Assembly: GCA_031423755.1 (NCBI GenBank)
Contig: JANPGC010000016.1
Span: 1 to 11,013 of the forward strand
Source: JANMEX01 sp031423755
Lineage (GTDB): Bacteria; Pseudomonadota; Alphaproteobacteria; Rhizobiales; Rhizobiaceae
Direction of reading: 5' to 3'
Length of the DNA: 11,013 nucleotides
Shown here: positions 1-6,444 of the stretch, in pieces
Layout of the letters: every line of letters starts with the position of its first letter
Numbering within the stretch: the stretch's first letter is position 1
Notes under the pieces: model-generated
The model's database searches: none
Seen by the model: only the letters and a program-made list of their open reading frames with translations
Told to the model about the DNA's origin: nothing
Program-made: the position numbers and the translations under genes

Positions 1-477
1 AACCCGATCCGGGAAACGACTGCTGAGGCCATATCACTGGCTCGCAAGCTGATAGACGATGCGCACTTCGTCTCACTGGCAGTAATAGATCCGGAAACGG
101 GCGCACCCTATGTCAGTCGTGTTGCGGTGGCGACCGATGAGGTTGGCACACCAATAATACTTGTCTCGGCGCTTGCCCGACACACGCAAGGATTATTGAA
201 AAACCCGCTATGTTCCTTGCTGCTCGGCGAACCCGGCAAGGGCGACCCGCTGGCCCATCCTCGCATCACACTGGCGTGCCTTGCACAGCCGGTGATAGGC
301 GACGCGCTTTTGCTGACCTCTATCACCGAGCGTTTCTTGCAGCATCAGCCAAAAGCCAAGCTTTATGCCGCCCTACCGGATTTTTCGTTTTTTCGCCTCG
401 ACATTGAGAACGCATGGCTCAACGGTGGTTTTGGCCGGGCTTTTATTTTAAGCGCAGAAAACATTGGGTGGCGTTGA
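1..477 (+). CDS. HugZ / pyridoxamine 5'-phosphate oxidase-like protein, 5' end cut off
   Basis: The reading frame is open from base 1 to the TGA at 475-477, so the start lies outside the window; 158 residues are visible. The visible N-terminal part (AHFVSLAVIDPETGAPYVSR, then VSALARHTQ, KNPLCSLLLGEPGKGDP) matches the split-barrel flavin-binding fold of pyridoxamine-phosphate-oxidase-like and HugZ proteins. These bind FMN or heme; HugZ members take part in heme breakdown or use. The late motif FSFFRLDIENAWLNGGFGRA is typical of the short (about 160-170 residue) members that lack the C-terminal DUF2470 domain, so probably only a few residues are missing. I see no heme-transport genes nearby, so the substrate is open. 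The fold call is fairly firm; the exact function is not. Confidence 0.78.
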   Translation, partial: NPIRETTAEAISLARKLIDDAHFVSLAVIDPETGAPYVSRVAVATDEVGTPIILVSALARHTQGLLKNPLCSLLLGEPGKGDPLAHPRITLACLAQPVIGDALLLTSITERFLQHQPKAKLYAALPDFSFFRLDIENAWLNGGFGRAFILSAENIGWR

Positions 478-902
478 TAGCCCTTTTTCCGGGTTCAATT
501 ATCTGCACGGTCTTAGTCGTAGTTTGAACGATTTTAGTCTCTTGGGGTTTCGAAAATGATCGGCCGTCAAAGCCAATCATTGTCGTCAGAATCATTTTTC
601 TTGGTGTAAAATATTCGAATGTCGCCAATATCTACTTTAGCAACGAGAAGCATGAGTAAGTTCAAACACAGAACTCTTTCGGATAATTTCGGTTTTGCTT
701 CTTAAAGTTGAAACTCACGACAAATATTTTCCAATAAGTGTTTTTTGTCCAATTTATGAACACATCGTTTACAAGTTGAATACAAATTGTCGGTAGGGGT
801 CAAAAAAATCCCTTTGATTTTCCCCCGAAAGCGTTAATCTCCGTCCCAAAAGTAGACGCATATGACTGGTCCTAACACCAGATCAGGCGAAGGGACGAAA
901 AA
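478..902 (+). other. AT-rich 425-base intergenic region upstream of the ArsR-type regulator
   Basis: No credible coding frame lies here: the short open frames lack ribosome sites and family-like sequence. The region is much richer in A/T than the flanking genes, with T-rich runs near 595-600 and 741-746 and an A-run at 801-807. It presumably holds the promoter of the regulator at 903. I could not pick a convincing -35/-10 pair. One imperfect hairpin (796-826) is listed separately. There is no clear terminator after the upstream gene. The length is unusual for this otherwise compact window and would allow a small RNA or a complex promoter, but nothing visible proves either. Confidence 0.6.
796..826 (+). 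other. Imperfect inverted repeat in the leader region of the ArsR-type regulator
   Basis: GGGG (796-799) followed by TCAAA (800-804) can pair with TTTGA (813-817) followed, after a TTTT bulge, by CCCC (822-825). The loop is AAAATCCC. The structure lies 77-107 bases before the ATG at 903. It could be an operator or an RNA structure in the leader, or it could be chance pairing in AT-rich DNA. There is no U-tract after the stem, so it does not look like an intrinsic terminator. Confidence 0.3.
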
Positions 903-1208
903 ATGGCGCCAAATGAGCTTGCAGCGAAAGCAGAGGAAGCAGCAGAGTTGCTCAACGCGCTTGCAAACAAGAAGCGCTTGATGATCGTTTGTTACCTATT
1001 GGAAAGCGAGATGTCTGTGAATGCGCTCGCCGATGCTGTGGGGTTGAGCCAATCGGCCTTGTCTCAGCATTTGGCAAAGTTGCGGGCTCTCGGTCTTGTA
1101 GCCACCCGTCGAGAAGCACAGACAATCTACTATCGCGCCGCTTCTCAATCAGTTGGCGCTGTGATCGACACGCTCTACAATATCTATTATCCGAAGAAGG
1201 CGGCCTGA
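903..1208 (+). CDS. ArsR/SmtB-family transcriptional regulator, NolR-like
   Basis: A 101-residue winged-helix DNA-binding protein. ATG 903 is preceded by AAGGGA at about 890-895, a good ribosome site. Residues 14-27 (AELLNALANKKRLM) and the helix-turn-helix around 38-63 (SVNALADAVGLSQSALSQHL, then AKLRALGLV) closely resemble rhizobial NolR, as does the wing TRREAQTIYY at 68-77. NolR represses nodulation and other genes in rhizobia and binds DNA as a dimer. The ELCVCD metal-binding motif of ArsR/SmtB sensors is absent (EMSVNALAD instead), so metal sensing through that site is unlikely. The gene stands alone after a long upstream gap, with the RNA methyltransferase 183 bases downstream. The family is firm; the role in this organism is inferred. 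NolR itself regulates symbiosis only where nod genes exist. Confidence 0.9.
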   Translation: MAPNELAAKAEEAAELLNALANKKRLMIVCYLLESEMSVNALADAVGLSQSALSQHLAKLRALGLVATRREAQTIYYRAASQSVGAVIDTLYNIYYPKKAA

Positions 1209-1391
1209 GAGATTTGTGCTGACGGCATCTTGACAATGGCATGAGCGTTTTGCTGATCGCCCGGTTGGTGGATCAGTTAATTCGGATAGTCTCCTCGATC
1301 TCTTGCGCATTGATGGCGCTCTCATGTAAAGTTTTTGCCAACCTTATGATGCCTGTGGCAGCGTGACACCTGCGCGTTAGCGACGCCTATC

Positions 1392-2210
1392 TTGAGCAAA
1401 TTCTTGACCATCAAAATCGACGATCCTGACGACCCTCGCATCGCTGACTTTCGCGATATTCGCGAGCGCGACCTAGTCGGACGGCAGGGAAAGTTCATCG
1501 CTGAAGGCCGCGTTGTCTTGAATGTTCTAGTCAATGAGGCACCCCAAGATATTCTTTCGTTTCTTATACTGGAGAACCGTCTTGAAGGGGTAGCAGACCT
1601 TTTGGCGAAGGTGCCTATTGGCGTCCCTATCTATGTGGTGTCGGCGAATGTCATCGACAAAATTGCTGGTTTTCACCTTCATCGTGGGCTGTTGGCAGTG
1701 GCGAGGTGCAAGCCGGAAGTAGACATAAAGTCGTTTGTTTCCGCACTCCCCGCGAACGCCTTGCTTCTGATCCTTGCGGGCATTTCCAATCACGACAATA
1801 TGGGCGCAATCTTTCGAAACGCTGCCGCATTTGAGGCAAACGGCGTGTTGATGGACGCCGCGTCCTGCGACCCCTTATATCGAAAAGCTATACGCGTCTC
1901 CGTGGGTGCCTGCCTTCAAGTGCCGTTTACAAAAGCCTCGACGATATTGGAAATATGCGACTTGCTGGCGGTCTTTGGATACCAGCTAGGGGCACTGTCC
2001 CCGCAAGGCCAAGAAGCGATCAATCAGTTTCCAAAATACGGTCGCCGTGCATTGATCCTCGGTACCGAGGGTCAAGGATTGTCAAAGGAAATCCTGCAAT
2101 CAGTCCGTTCTTTCAAAATTCCCATGTCAAACAAGTTTGATAGTCTGAACGTCGCCACTGCGGCAGGTATTGCACTTTTCCACGCAAGTTCGTTTTCAAT
2201 CCCCACTTAG
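1392..2210 (+). CDS. TrmH/SpoU-family RNA 2'-O-methyltransferase
   Basis: A 272-residue SPOUT enzyme that methylates ribose 2'-OH groups of tRNA or rRNA from S-adenosylmethionine. All three SpoU motifs are present: motif 1 ISNHDNMGAIFRNAAAF (131-147) with N135 and R142, motif 2 LILGTEGQGL (221-230), and motif 3 IPMSNKFDSLNVATAAGIAL (243-262). The N-terminal part (residues 10-45, including RERDLVGRQGKFIAEG) looks like the substrate-binding domain seen in RlmB/TrmH relatives. I chose TTG 1392 because no ATG fits the frame after the upstream stop at 1347, and the sequence from LSKFLTIKIDDPDDPR onward is family-like. The ribosome site is weak. CTG 1353 and TTG 1404 are alternatives. The 3' end overlaps the stop of the convergent coiled-coil gene by four bases. 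The RNA target cannot be told from sequence. Confidence 0.9.
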   Translation: MSKFLTIKIDDPDDPRIADFRDIRERDLVGRQGKFIAEGRVVLNVLVNEAPQDILSFLILENRLEGVADLLAKVPIGVPIYVVSANVIDKIAGFHLHRGLLAVARCKPEVDIKSFVSALPANALLLILAGISNHDNMGAIFRNAAAFEANGVLMDAASCDPLYRKAIRVSVGACLQVPFTKASTILEICDLLAVFGYQLGALSPQGQEAINQFPKYGRRALILGTEGQGLSKEILQSVRSFKIPMSNKFDSLNVATAAGIALFHASSFSIPT

Positions 2211-3466
2211 TGACGAACAGAGGCGGCCTTCTGAAGTGCTTTAACGCGTTCCGCCAAGGACAACGGTGCGTCGGTATTGCGATCGCCCTTCGCCACTTTC
2301 GGTCGCGGCTCATTGGAATTGAGCGCCGACACGATTGGTGAGTTGGGGCCGTCCAATGCCGCTGTCATGCGCACCATTTCCGCCGCAATGTCATTGATCT
2401 GCTCGCGTAGCACCGCTGTGTCGCGCCGCTCGCCGTCCCAATCCGCCGCGAGCGCCAATTGCCCTTGTGTCTGCTTATCCTCAAGAGCCTTCTTTTCAGC
2501 CGTTAGCACTTGAACCCGCAGCTTCAATTTCTCGCGGTCATCCTCAAGTTTGCGGAATGCCTTTTCGATGTCACCGCCTTTGGCATTGCCAAGTAGCGAC
2601 GCCAAGCGGGCTGTCAATTCGGCCACCTCCGCCTCCAGCGCCATCCGGTTTGCATCGGCGACTACCAAGCGTTTATCGACATCATTGCCTTCCATCGTAT
2701 TTAACTTCAATTGCTCTCGAAGCCGGGCCACCTCTTTTTCCCGCCGCTCAAGCTTTTCTTCTCTGTCGGAAAGCTGGGTCATCAAACGTTCGTGCTTTTT
2801 TTCCAAGTCGGTTGAGCGCTTGCGTTCTTGCTTCAGGCTTTCTTGCGCCGCTTTGTTTTCAAGTTCGACTTCACGCGAATAATGGCGCAAATCTTTCTGC
2901 TCGCGCCGATGCTCGCTCAATTTATCTGACAGAGTACCGATTTCCGTATCGCGGGCCACTAATTCAATTTTACGCGTATCAGCAATTTCGGCAGCGTCCT
3001 GAAGCTGAAGATTCAAGCGTTCAAGCTCCCGCGCCCGTTTTTCCAGCGCGGCTTGGACCTCAACTTGTGCCTCCGCCAGCTTGTTCAGCGCTTCTTCCTG
3101 ACGCTTCATCTCCGCGCGCAACTGACTCGATTGCGCCTCAAGTTCCGTAATCGTTTGATGTTTTTCATCGCGCTCGGTTGTCAACCGCACGAGTTCTTCG
3201 CGATTGCTGGTAATCTCAACCATTTGATGGCTGATTTTCTCTTTGAAGGTTTTAACGCTCACCTCCAACCGACGCGTAGACATGGCAAATTCAGCCCTTA
3301 GCTGATCCTTGTCGGCTTGCACTTCATTGAGTGTCAGGGGGACCGAGGCCTCAATTCGCTTCTTCGTTAGTGCAACCGCCCGCCCCCAAATGGCAGGAGC
3401 CACCATAAGGGCGAGAAACGCGGCACTCAAAAACCCGAGCGTAAACAACAGAACCGATTGTACCAA
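2207..3466 (-). CDS. Membrane-anchored long coiled-coil protein of unknown function
   Basis: 419 residues. One hydrophobic segment at about 4-27 (VLLFTLGFLSAAFLALMVAP) anchors the protein with a very short N-terminal tail. It is followed by RAVALTKKRIEASVPL, a juxtamembrane stretch. Residues about 46-345 are rich in E, K, R, Q and L in heptad-like order, a long coiled coil, with a break near 292-302 (LLGNAKGGDIE). The last part is low-complexity, then ends in an amphipathic LSLAERVKALQKAAS, a kind of tail I associate with other alphaproteobacterial proteins. The start is TTG 3466: GAGGG lies about seven bases upstream on the minus strand, and a later start would lose the membrane helix. The gene lies 99 bases downstream of eipA on the same strand and may be co-transcribed. 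I do not recognise a functional family. A structural or scaffold role at the inner membrane is inference only. Confidence 0.85.
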   Translation of the reverse strand: MVQSVLLFTLGFLSAAFLALMVAPAIWGRAVALTKKRIEASVPLTLNEVQADKDQLRAEFAMSTRRLEVSVKTFKEKISHQMVEITSNREELVRLTTERDEKHQTITELEAQSSQLRAEMKRQEEALNKLAEAQVEVQAALEKRARELERLNLQLQDAAEIADTRKIELVARDTEIGTLSDKLSEHRREQKDLRHYSREVELENKAAQESLKQERKRSTDLEKKHERLMTQLSDREEKLERREKEVARLREQLKLNTMEGNDVDKRLVVADANRMALEAEVAELTARLASLLGNAKGGDIEKAFRKLEDDREKLKLRVQVLTAEKKALEDKQTQGQLALAADWDGERRDTAVLREQINDIAAEMVRMTAALDGPNSPIVSALNSNEPRPKVAKGDRNTDAPLSLAERVKALQKAASVRH

Positions 3467-3533
3467 GAAAATGCCCTCAACGATCTCCGGTCAACATGCC
3501 ACGCCCGACCTGTCGCATAAAGCCAATCTTCAA

Positions 3534-3552
3534 TTTACACTTAATTTACCAT
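3534..3552. promoter_or_regulatory. Weak CtrA-like site upstream of the coiled-coil gene
   Basis: TTTA (3534-3537), seven bases, then TTTACCAT (3545-3552). This resembles the CtrA consensus TTAA-N7-TTAACCAT with one mismatch in each half. It lies about 70 bases upstream of the coiled-coil start and within the 99-base gap after eipA. AT-rich sequence makes chance matches common, so this is only a candidate. Confidence 0.25.
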
Positions 3553-3565
3553 ACTTTGAGACCCG

Positions 3566-4147
3566 CTAAAACGGGTTCCAAGTCGGCTTGGCAGTTACTT
3601 TGAGATAGCCAATGTTGACGCCCAGCCGCGCACCAACCCCCGTGCGGACAGGAACAAGCAGCACATCTTGGCGCTTCAAGACATTGAACCCTACGCCGGC
3701 AAGGAAATAGGCGGAGCCGGCCACGCCACCGAAGCGACCATAGACCTGATCGGTCTGTTCAAGATTGTAAACCAACATCATGGTCCGCGACCCCTCACCG
3801 CCAAAATCCCAACCAACCGAAGGACCCTGCCAGAACAACTTAAAGTCACCGGCATTTTTGGTATAAAGTGTTCCCTCGCCATAAGTCAGCCCACCGACAA
3901 AGGCACCGCCGCCCTCCTCACCAAGAATATATCCATTGGGTAGTCCATAGGTGGAAAATATCTTTTCAATCACAGTAGCTAAGCCGCCCGATGTGGTCCC
4001 GAAAAATGTATGCCCGGAATCGATGATTTCCTGCATTGTATAGGCGTTTTCGGCACGGGCAGGCTTCGCTGCGATTGAGCACATCAGCCCAAACGCCATA
4101 AGCGCGGCGAATACTTTATGAAAAAATGCATGTGAGAAACGGGTCAT
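3566..4147 (-). CDS. eipA: EipA-like envelope integrity protein (DUF1134), exported
   Basis: 193 residues from ATG 4147, which has AGGA seven bases upstream on the minus strand. A longer in-frame start at 4237 would bury the signal peptide. Residues 1-32 form a Sec signal peptide (positive start, hydrophobic core KVFAALMAFGLMCSIAA, cleavage after AKPARA). The mature part is a full DUF1134 domain: DSGHTFFGTTSGGLA, GYILGEEGGGAF, GGLTYGEGTL, FWQGPSVGWDFGGEGSRTMM, ending WNPF. In Brucella abortus, EipA is a periplasmic small beta-barrel-like protein needed for envelope stress resistance and is under CtrA control (known from the literature). Here it diverges from chpT across 256 bases and is followed by the coiled-coil gene on the same strand. 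The family call is firm; the symbol follows Brucella by similarity and neighbourhood. Confidence 0.9.
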   Translation of the reverse strand: MTRFSHAFFHKVFAALMAFGLMCSIAAKPARAENAYTMQEIIDSGHTFFGTTSGGLATVIEKIFSTYGLPNGYILGEEGGGAFVGGLTYGEGTLYTKNAGDFKLFWQGPSVGWDFGGEGSRTMMLVYNLEQTDQVYGRFGGVAGSAYFLAGVGFNVLKRQDVLLVPVRTGVGARLGVNIGYLKVTAKPTWNPF

Positions 4148-4403
4148 TTTTTTATCCTGTTCGTGAGGGGCCAACCGTTCGACACTGCGCTTCCTGTCAA
4201 CTTTGATCGCGAATCTCCGCCCGCGTAAGTGGTCCAAATTAGAACCGATTTCTTGTCGTCTCCTTAACTTTCAATCATGGCGGCAAGTTGGCTGGTTTTA
4301 TGGGAATTAGAAGGTACCGTTCACATGGTTTTCTTGCCGCTTTCGCACCATGCGTGTATCACTCCGCTCAAATTATCGTGATTCCCGACGGAAAGTACGT
4401 AAC

Positions 4404-5066
4404 ATGCAATTTAATATCGCTGCTCATGACCTAGCCGCCCTCCTTTCCAGCAAACTCTGCCACGACCTTATTTCACCGGTCGGTGCCATTAATAATGGCT
4501 TGGAATTGTTGGAAGAAGGCGGCTCGGACGCCGATGCAATGAATCTCATAAAGAACAGCGCCCGCACCGCCTCCGCCCGCTTGCAATTTGCCCGTATCGC
4601 CTATGGTGCCGCTGGTTCTGCGGGTGTGCAAATTGATACCGGGGATGGGCGTGCCGTCGCCTTCGCCTATATGATGGGCGAAAAAGGAGAACTGACTTGG
4701 GAAGGTGGCCGGTTTTTTCTGCCCAAGAACAAGGTCAAGCTGCTCTTGAACATGGTCCAGATCGCCAACAGTTCCATCCCGCGCGGTGGAAGTCTTAATG
4801 TCCTCGTCGAGGGTGACGAAACCAATCCACGCTTTATCCTTAAGACCAAAGGTCCGATGCTCCGCGTTCCACCTCGGTTCTTAGAGCTCTACTCTGGCAC
4901 ACCAGATCATGAACCGATCGACGCCCATTCCATTCAGGCCTATTACGCGCTCTTACTCGCGAAAGAAACAGGCATGGAAATTAACATCACTGCCATACCG
5001 GAAGAGATCACCTTCACCATTCAACAAGTAGCGCAAATCACGCCCTCTCCCTCGCTTATTGCCTAA
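4404..5066 (+). CDS. chpT: ChpT histidine phosphotransferase of the CckA-ChpT-CtrA relay
   Basis: 220 residues from ATG 4404, which is preceded by GGAAAG (4390-4395, eight-base gap). An in-frame ATG at 4350 would add 18 basic residues unlike the family and has no good ribosome site. The helical hairpin LLSSKLCHDLISPVGAINNG (14-33) carries the phosphorylated histidine H20, followed by a second helix (NLIKNSARTASARLQFARIA). The rest is a degenerate ATPase-like domain, as in Caulobacter and Brucella ChpT (TGKGP-like FILKTKGPMLRVPP, HSIQAYYALLLAKETG). ChpT is a dimer that receives phosphate from the CckA receiver domain and passes it to CtrA and CpdR. The receiver gene 132 bases downstream is on the same strand and could be a further partner. 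ctrA lies just beyond it, facing back. Confidence 0.93.
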   Translation: MQFNIAAHDLAALLSSKLCHDLISPVGAINNGLELLEEGGSDADAMNLIKNSARTASARLQFARIAYGAAGSAGVQIDTGDGRAVAFAYMMGEKGELTWEGGRFFLPKNKVKLLLNMVQIANSSIPRGGSLNVLVEGDETNPRFILKTKGPMLRVPPRFLELYSGTPDHEPIDAHSIQAYYALLLAKETGMEINITAIPEEITFTIQQVAQITPSPSLIA

Positions 5067-5073
5067 CCCATAT

Positions 5074-5089
5074 TTAAGTAAGAATTTAC
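5074..5089. promoter_or_regulatory. CtrA-like site between chpT and the receiver gene
   Basis: TTAA (5074-5077), seven bases (GTAAGAA), then TTTAC (5085-5089). This matches the CtrA consensus TTAA-N7-TTAAC apart from one base. It lies about 110 bases before the receiver start at 5199 and just after the chpT stop, so it could drive the receiver gene separately from chpT. No footprint data; a motif match only. Confidence 0.4.
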
Positions 5090-5198
5090 CAGTCTGCTTT
5101 CCGGCTTCTTTACTTAACTCTGCTAGTTCTTATGACTTAAGGGCGCGAAGGGCTTGGTCAACGGGTGTTTCTTTTGGCCAGTTGTGAGGAGTGCGACA

Positions 5199-5576
5199 GT
5201 GCAACACTGTCTGATTGTGGACGATTCTGCCGTGATACGGAAAGTGGCGCGCCGCATTCTCGATGGCGCTGGCTATTATGTGAGCGAAGCTTCAAGCGGA
5301 GCGGAAGGTTGGCGGCTTTGCCGTAACACCATGCCCGATGTCCTAATGCTCGATTACATCCTACCGGATATGACAGCGATTGAATTCATTGAATCCTTGC
5401 GCCGTTCGACATCCGGTCCTTTGCCGCGCATTCTTCTTTGCACGCCATTTCTCGACGTTCCACGCATTATGAAAGCCAAGCGCGCCGGTGCTGCGGGTTA
5501 CCTTCTGAAGCCCTTTGATCGCTCACAGCTTTTGAGCAGCTTTCAGTCGCAACTTGGCCAAGCCAAGGCCGCGTAG
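5199..5576 (+). CDS. Single-domain response regulator (CheY-like receiver)
   Basis: 125 residues, one receiver domain and no output domain. The acidic pair is D8-D9 (LIVDDS), the phospho-acceptor is D52 (VLMLDYILPDM), the switch threonine is T82 (ILLCTPF), the aromatic switch is Y101 and the lysine is K104 (YLLKPF). All key residues are kept, so it should be phosphorylatable. I chose GTG 5199 because GAGGAG (5185-5190) sits eight bases before it and the protein then begins at beta strand 1 (QHCLIVDD). Upstream in-frame TTG 5154 and GTG 5184 would add non-conserved residues. It is unlike CpdR at its N-terminus. Proline after T82 and YIL after D52 are less usual. It lies between chpT and ctrA, which makes ChpT a likely phosphate source or drain; that is inference. 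Confidence 0.9.
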   Translation: MQHCLIVDDSAVIRKVARRILDGAGYYVSEASSGAEGWRLCRNTMPDVLMLDYILPDMTAIEFIESLRRSTSGPLPRILLCTPFLDVPRIMKAKRAGAAGYLLKPFDRSQLLSSFQSQLGQAKAA

Positions 5577-5601
5577 TTATTTTCATATTTCAACACAAAA
5601 A

Positions 5602-5624
5602 ACCCGGCGCGAACCGGGTCTTTT
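5602..5624. terminator. Bidirectional intrinsic terminator between the receiver gene and ctrA
   Basis: ACCCGG (5602-5607) pairs with CCGGGT (5614-5619) around the loop CGCGAA. TCTTTT follows on the plus strand and a run of T on the minus strand (from the A-run at 5597-5602). It sits in the 67-base gap between two convergent genes, 26 bases after the receiver stop and about 20 bases after the ctrA stop, so it can serve both. Confidence 0.8.
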
Positions 5625-5643
5625 GATGAATTGATTCCGAAAA

Positions 5644-6345
5644 TCAGGCGCTTTCGCGGTATTCGGACACATCCGGTTCGCGAAGCACATAGCCGCGTCC
5701 CCAAACAGTCTCGATGAAATCTTGGCCACCCGATGCAGCATCAAGCTTCTTACGGAGTTTGCAGATAAACACGTCAATAATTTTGAGTTCTGGCTCGTCC
5801 ATACCGCCATAAAGGTGATTGAGGAACATTTCCTTGGTGAGCGTCGTTCCCTTGCGTAGCGAGAGAAGCTCCAACATTTGATATTCTTTGCCTGTCAAAT
5901 GAACCCGCTGCCCGCCAACTTCCACAGTCTTGGCATCGAGATTGACGATGAGATCGCCCGTGGTGATCACCGACTGGGCATGGCCCTTGGAGCGGCGCAC
6001 GATGGCATGGATGCGGGCAACCAGCTCATCCTTGTGGAAAGGTTTGGTCATGTAATCATCAGCGCCGAAGCCAAGACCGCGAACCTTGTCTTCAATGCCG
6101 GCCATGCCTGAGAGAATCAAAATCGGTGTTTTCACCTTTGAAAGGCGAAGCGTGCGCAGGACTTCATACCCGGACATGTCCGGAAGATTAAGATCGAGCA
6201 GAATGATGTCGTAATCATACAATTTGCCAAGGTCGACACCCTCTTCGCCAAGGTCTGTCGTGTACACATTGAAACTCTCGGATTTCAGCATCAGCTCGAT
6301 GCTTTGGGCCGTTGCACTGTCGTCTTCAATCAGCAGAACGCGCAT
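5644..6345 (-). CDS. ctrA: CtrA, cell-cycle master response regulator (OmpR-family)
   Basis: 233 residues, full length. The receiver domain (1-118) has D8/D9 (LIEDDS), phospho-acceptor D51 (IILLDLNLPDMSGYEVL), S79 and K101 (DDYMTKPF). The winged-helix domain (about 128-225) includes HLTGKEYQMLELLSLRKGTT, HLYGGMDEPELKIIDVFICK and the wing VWGRGYVLREP. These match CtrA rather than other OmpR-type regulators. ATG 6345 is preceded by AAGGGG on the minus strand. In alphaproteobacteria CtrA~P binds TTAA-N7-TTAA sites, controls division, motility and envelope genes, and in Caulobacter silences the origin. It receives phosphate from ChpT, encoded nearby, and is inhibited by SciP, encoded 1.4 kb away. 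The C-terminus is ESA rather than the two-alanine end that helps ClpXP turnover in Caulobacter. The long upstream region carries a CtrA half-site and many GANTC sites, which suggests self-control and CcrM/GcrA input. Confidence 0.97.
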   Translation of the reverse strand: MRVLLIEDDSATAQSIELMLKSESFNVYTTDLGEEGVDLGKLYDYDIILLDLNLPDMSGYEVLRTLRLSKVKTPILILSGMAGIEDKVRGLGFGADDYMTKPFHKDELVARIHAIVRRSKGHAQSVITTGDLIVNLDAKTVEVGGQRVHLTGKEYQMLELLSLRKGTTLTKEMFLNHLYGGMDEPELKIIDVFICKLRKKLDAASGGQDFIETVWGRGYVLREPDVSEYRESA

Positions 6346-6428
6346 ATTAGTCCCCTTGTCCGCCGCCGCTTCCGGGTGGCCGCCCTGGCTGCGAATATAT
6401 TGCCATGTGCTTCGCAGGTTGCCAGCGA

Positions 6429-6436
6429 ATGGTTAA
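6429..6436 (-). promoter_or_regulatory. CtrA half-site TTAACCAT upstream of ctrA
   Basis: The minus strand reads TTAACCAT exactly, the extended CtrA half-site, 84 bases upstream of the ctrA start. The TTAA 11 bases before it that would complete a full site is absent. If the TATATT at 6394-6399 is the -10, the half-site is centred near -44, a normal place for an activator. This supports CtrA acting on its own promoter, as in Caulobacter and Sinorhizobium, but is not proof. Confidence 0.5.
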
Positions 6437-6444
6437 CAAATTCT

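Noticed and set aside
1230..1258. TTGACA at 1230 as a promoter for the RNA methyltransferase gene
   Set aside because: There is no acceptable -10 hexamer at 16-18 bases.
2467..3150. Long plus-strand open frame (227 codons) opposite the coiled-coil gene
   Set aside because: It is antisense to a coding frame with clear coiled-coil periodicity and a good start. Its product is a proline- and serine-rich mix with no family resemblance.
3561..3576. Small inverted repeat ACCCG/CGGGT at the eipA stop as a terminator
   Set aside because: The stem is only five bases and no T-run follows on the minus strand, so transcription probably continues into the coiled-coil gene.
4264..4278. TTAAC half-site between eipA and chpT as a CtrA site
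   Set aside because: The second TTAA half is missing and the bases after TTAAC (TTTCAATCA) do not match TTAACCAT. Although eipA is CtrA-controlled in Brucella, I cannot point to a convincing site here.
4350..4403. Longer start for chpT (ATG 4350)
   Set aside because: It adds 18 basic residues not expected in the family and lacks a ribosome site, whereas ATG 4404 has GGAAAG at a good distance.
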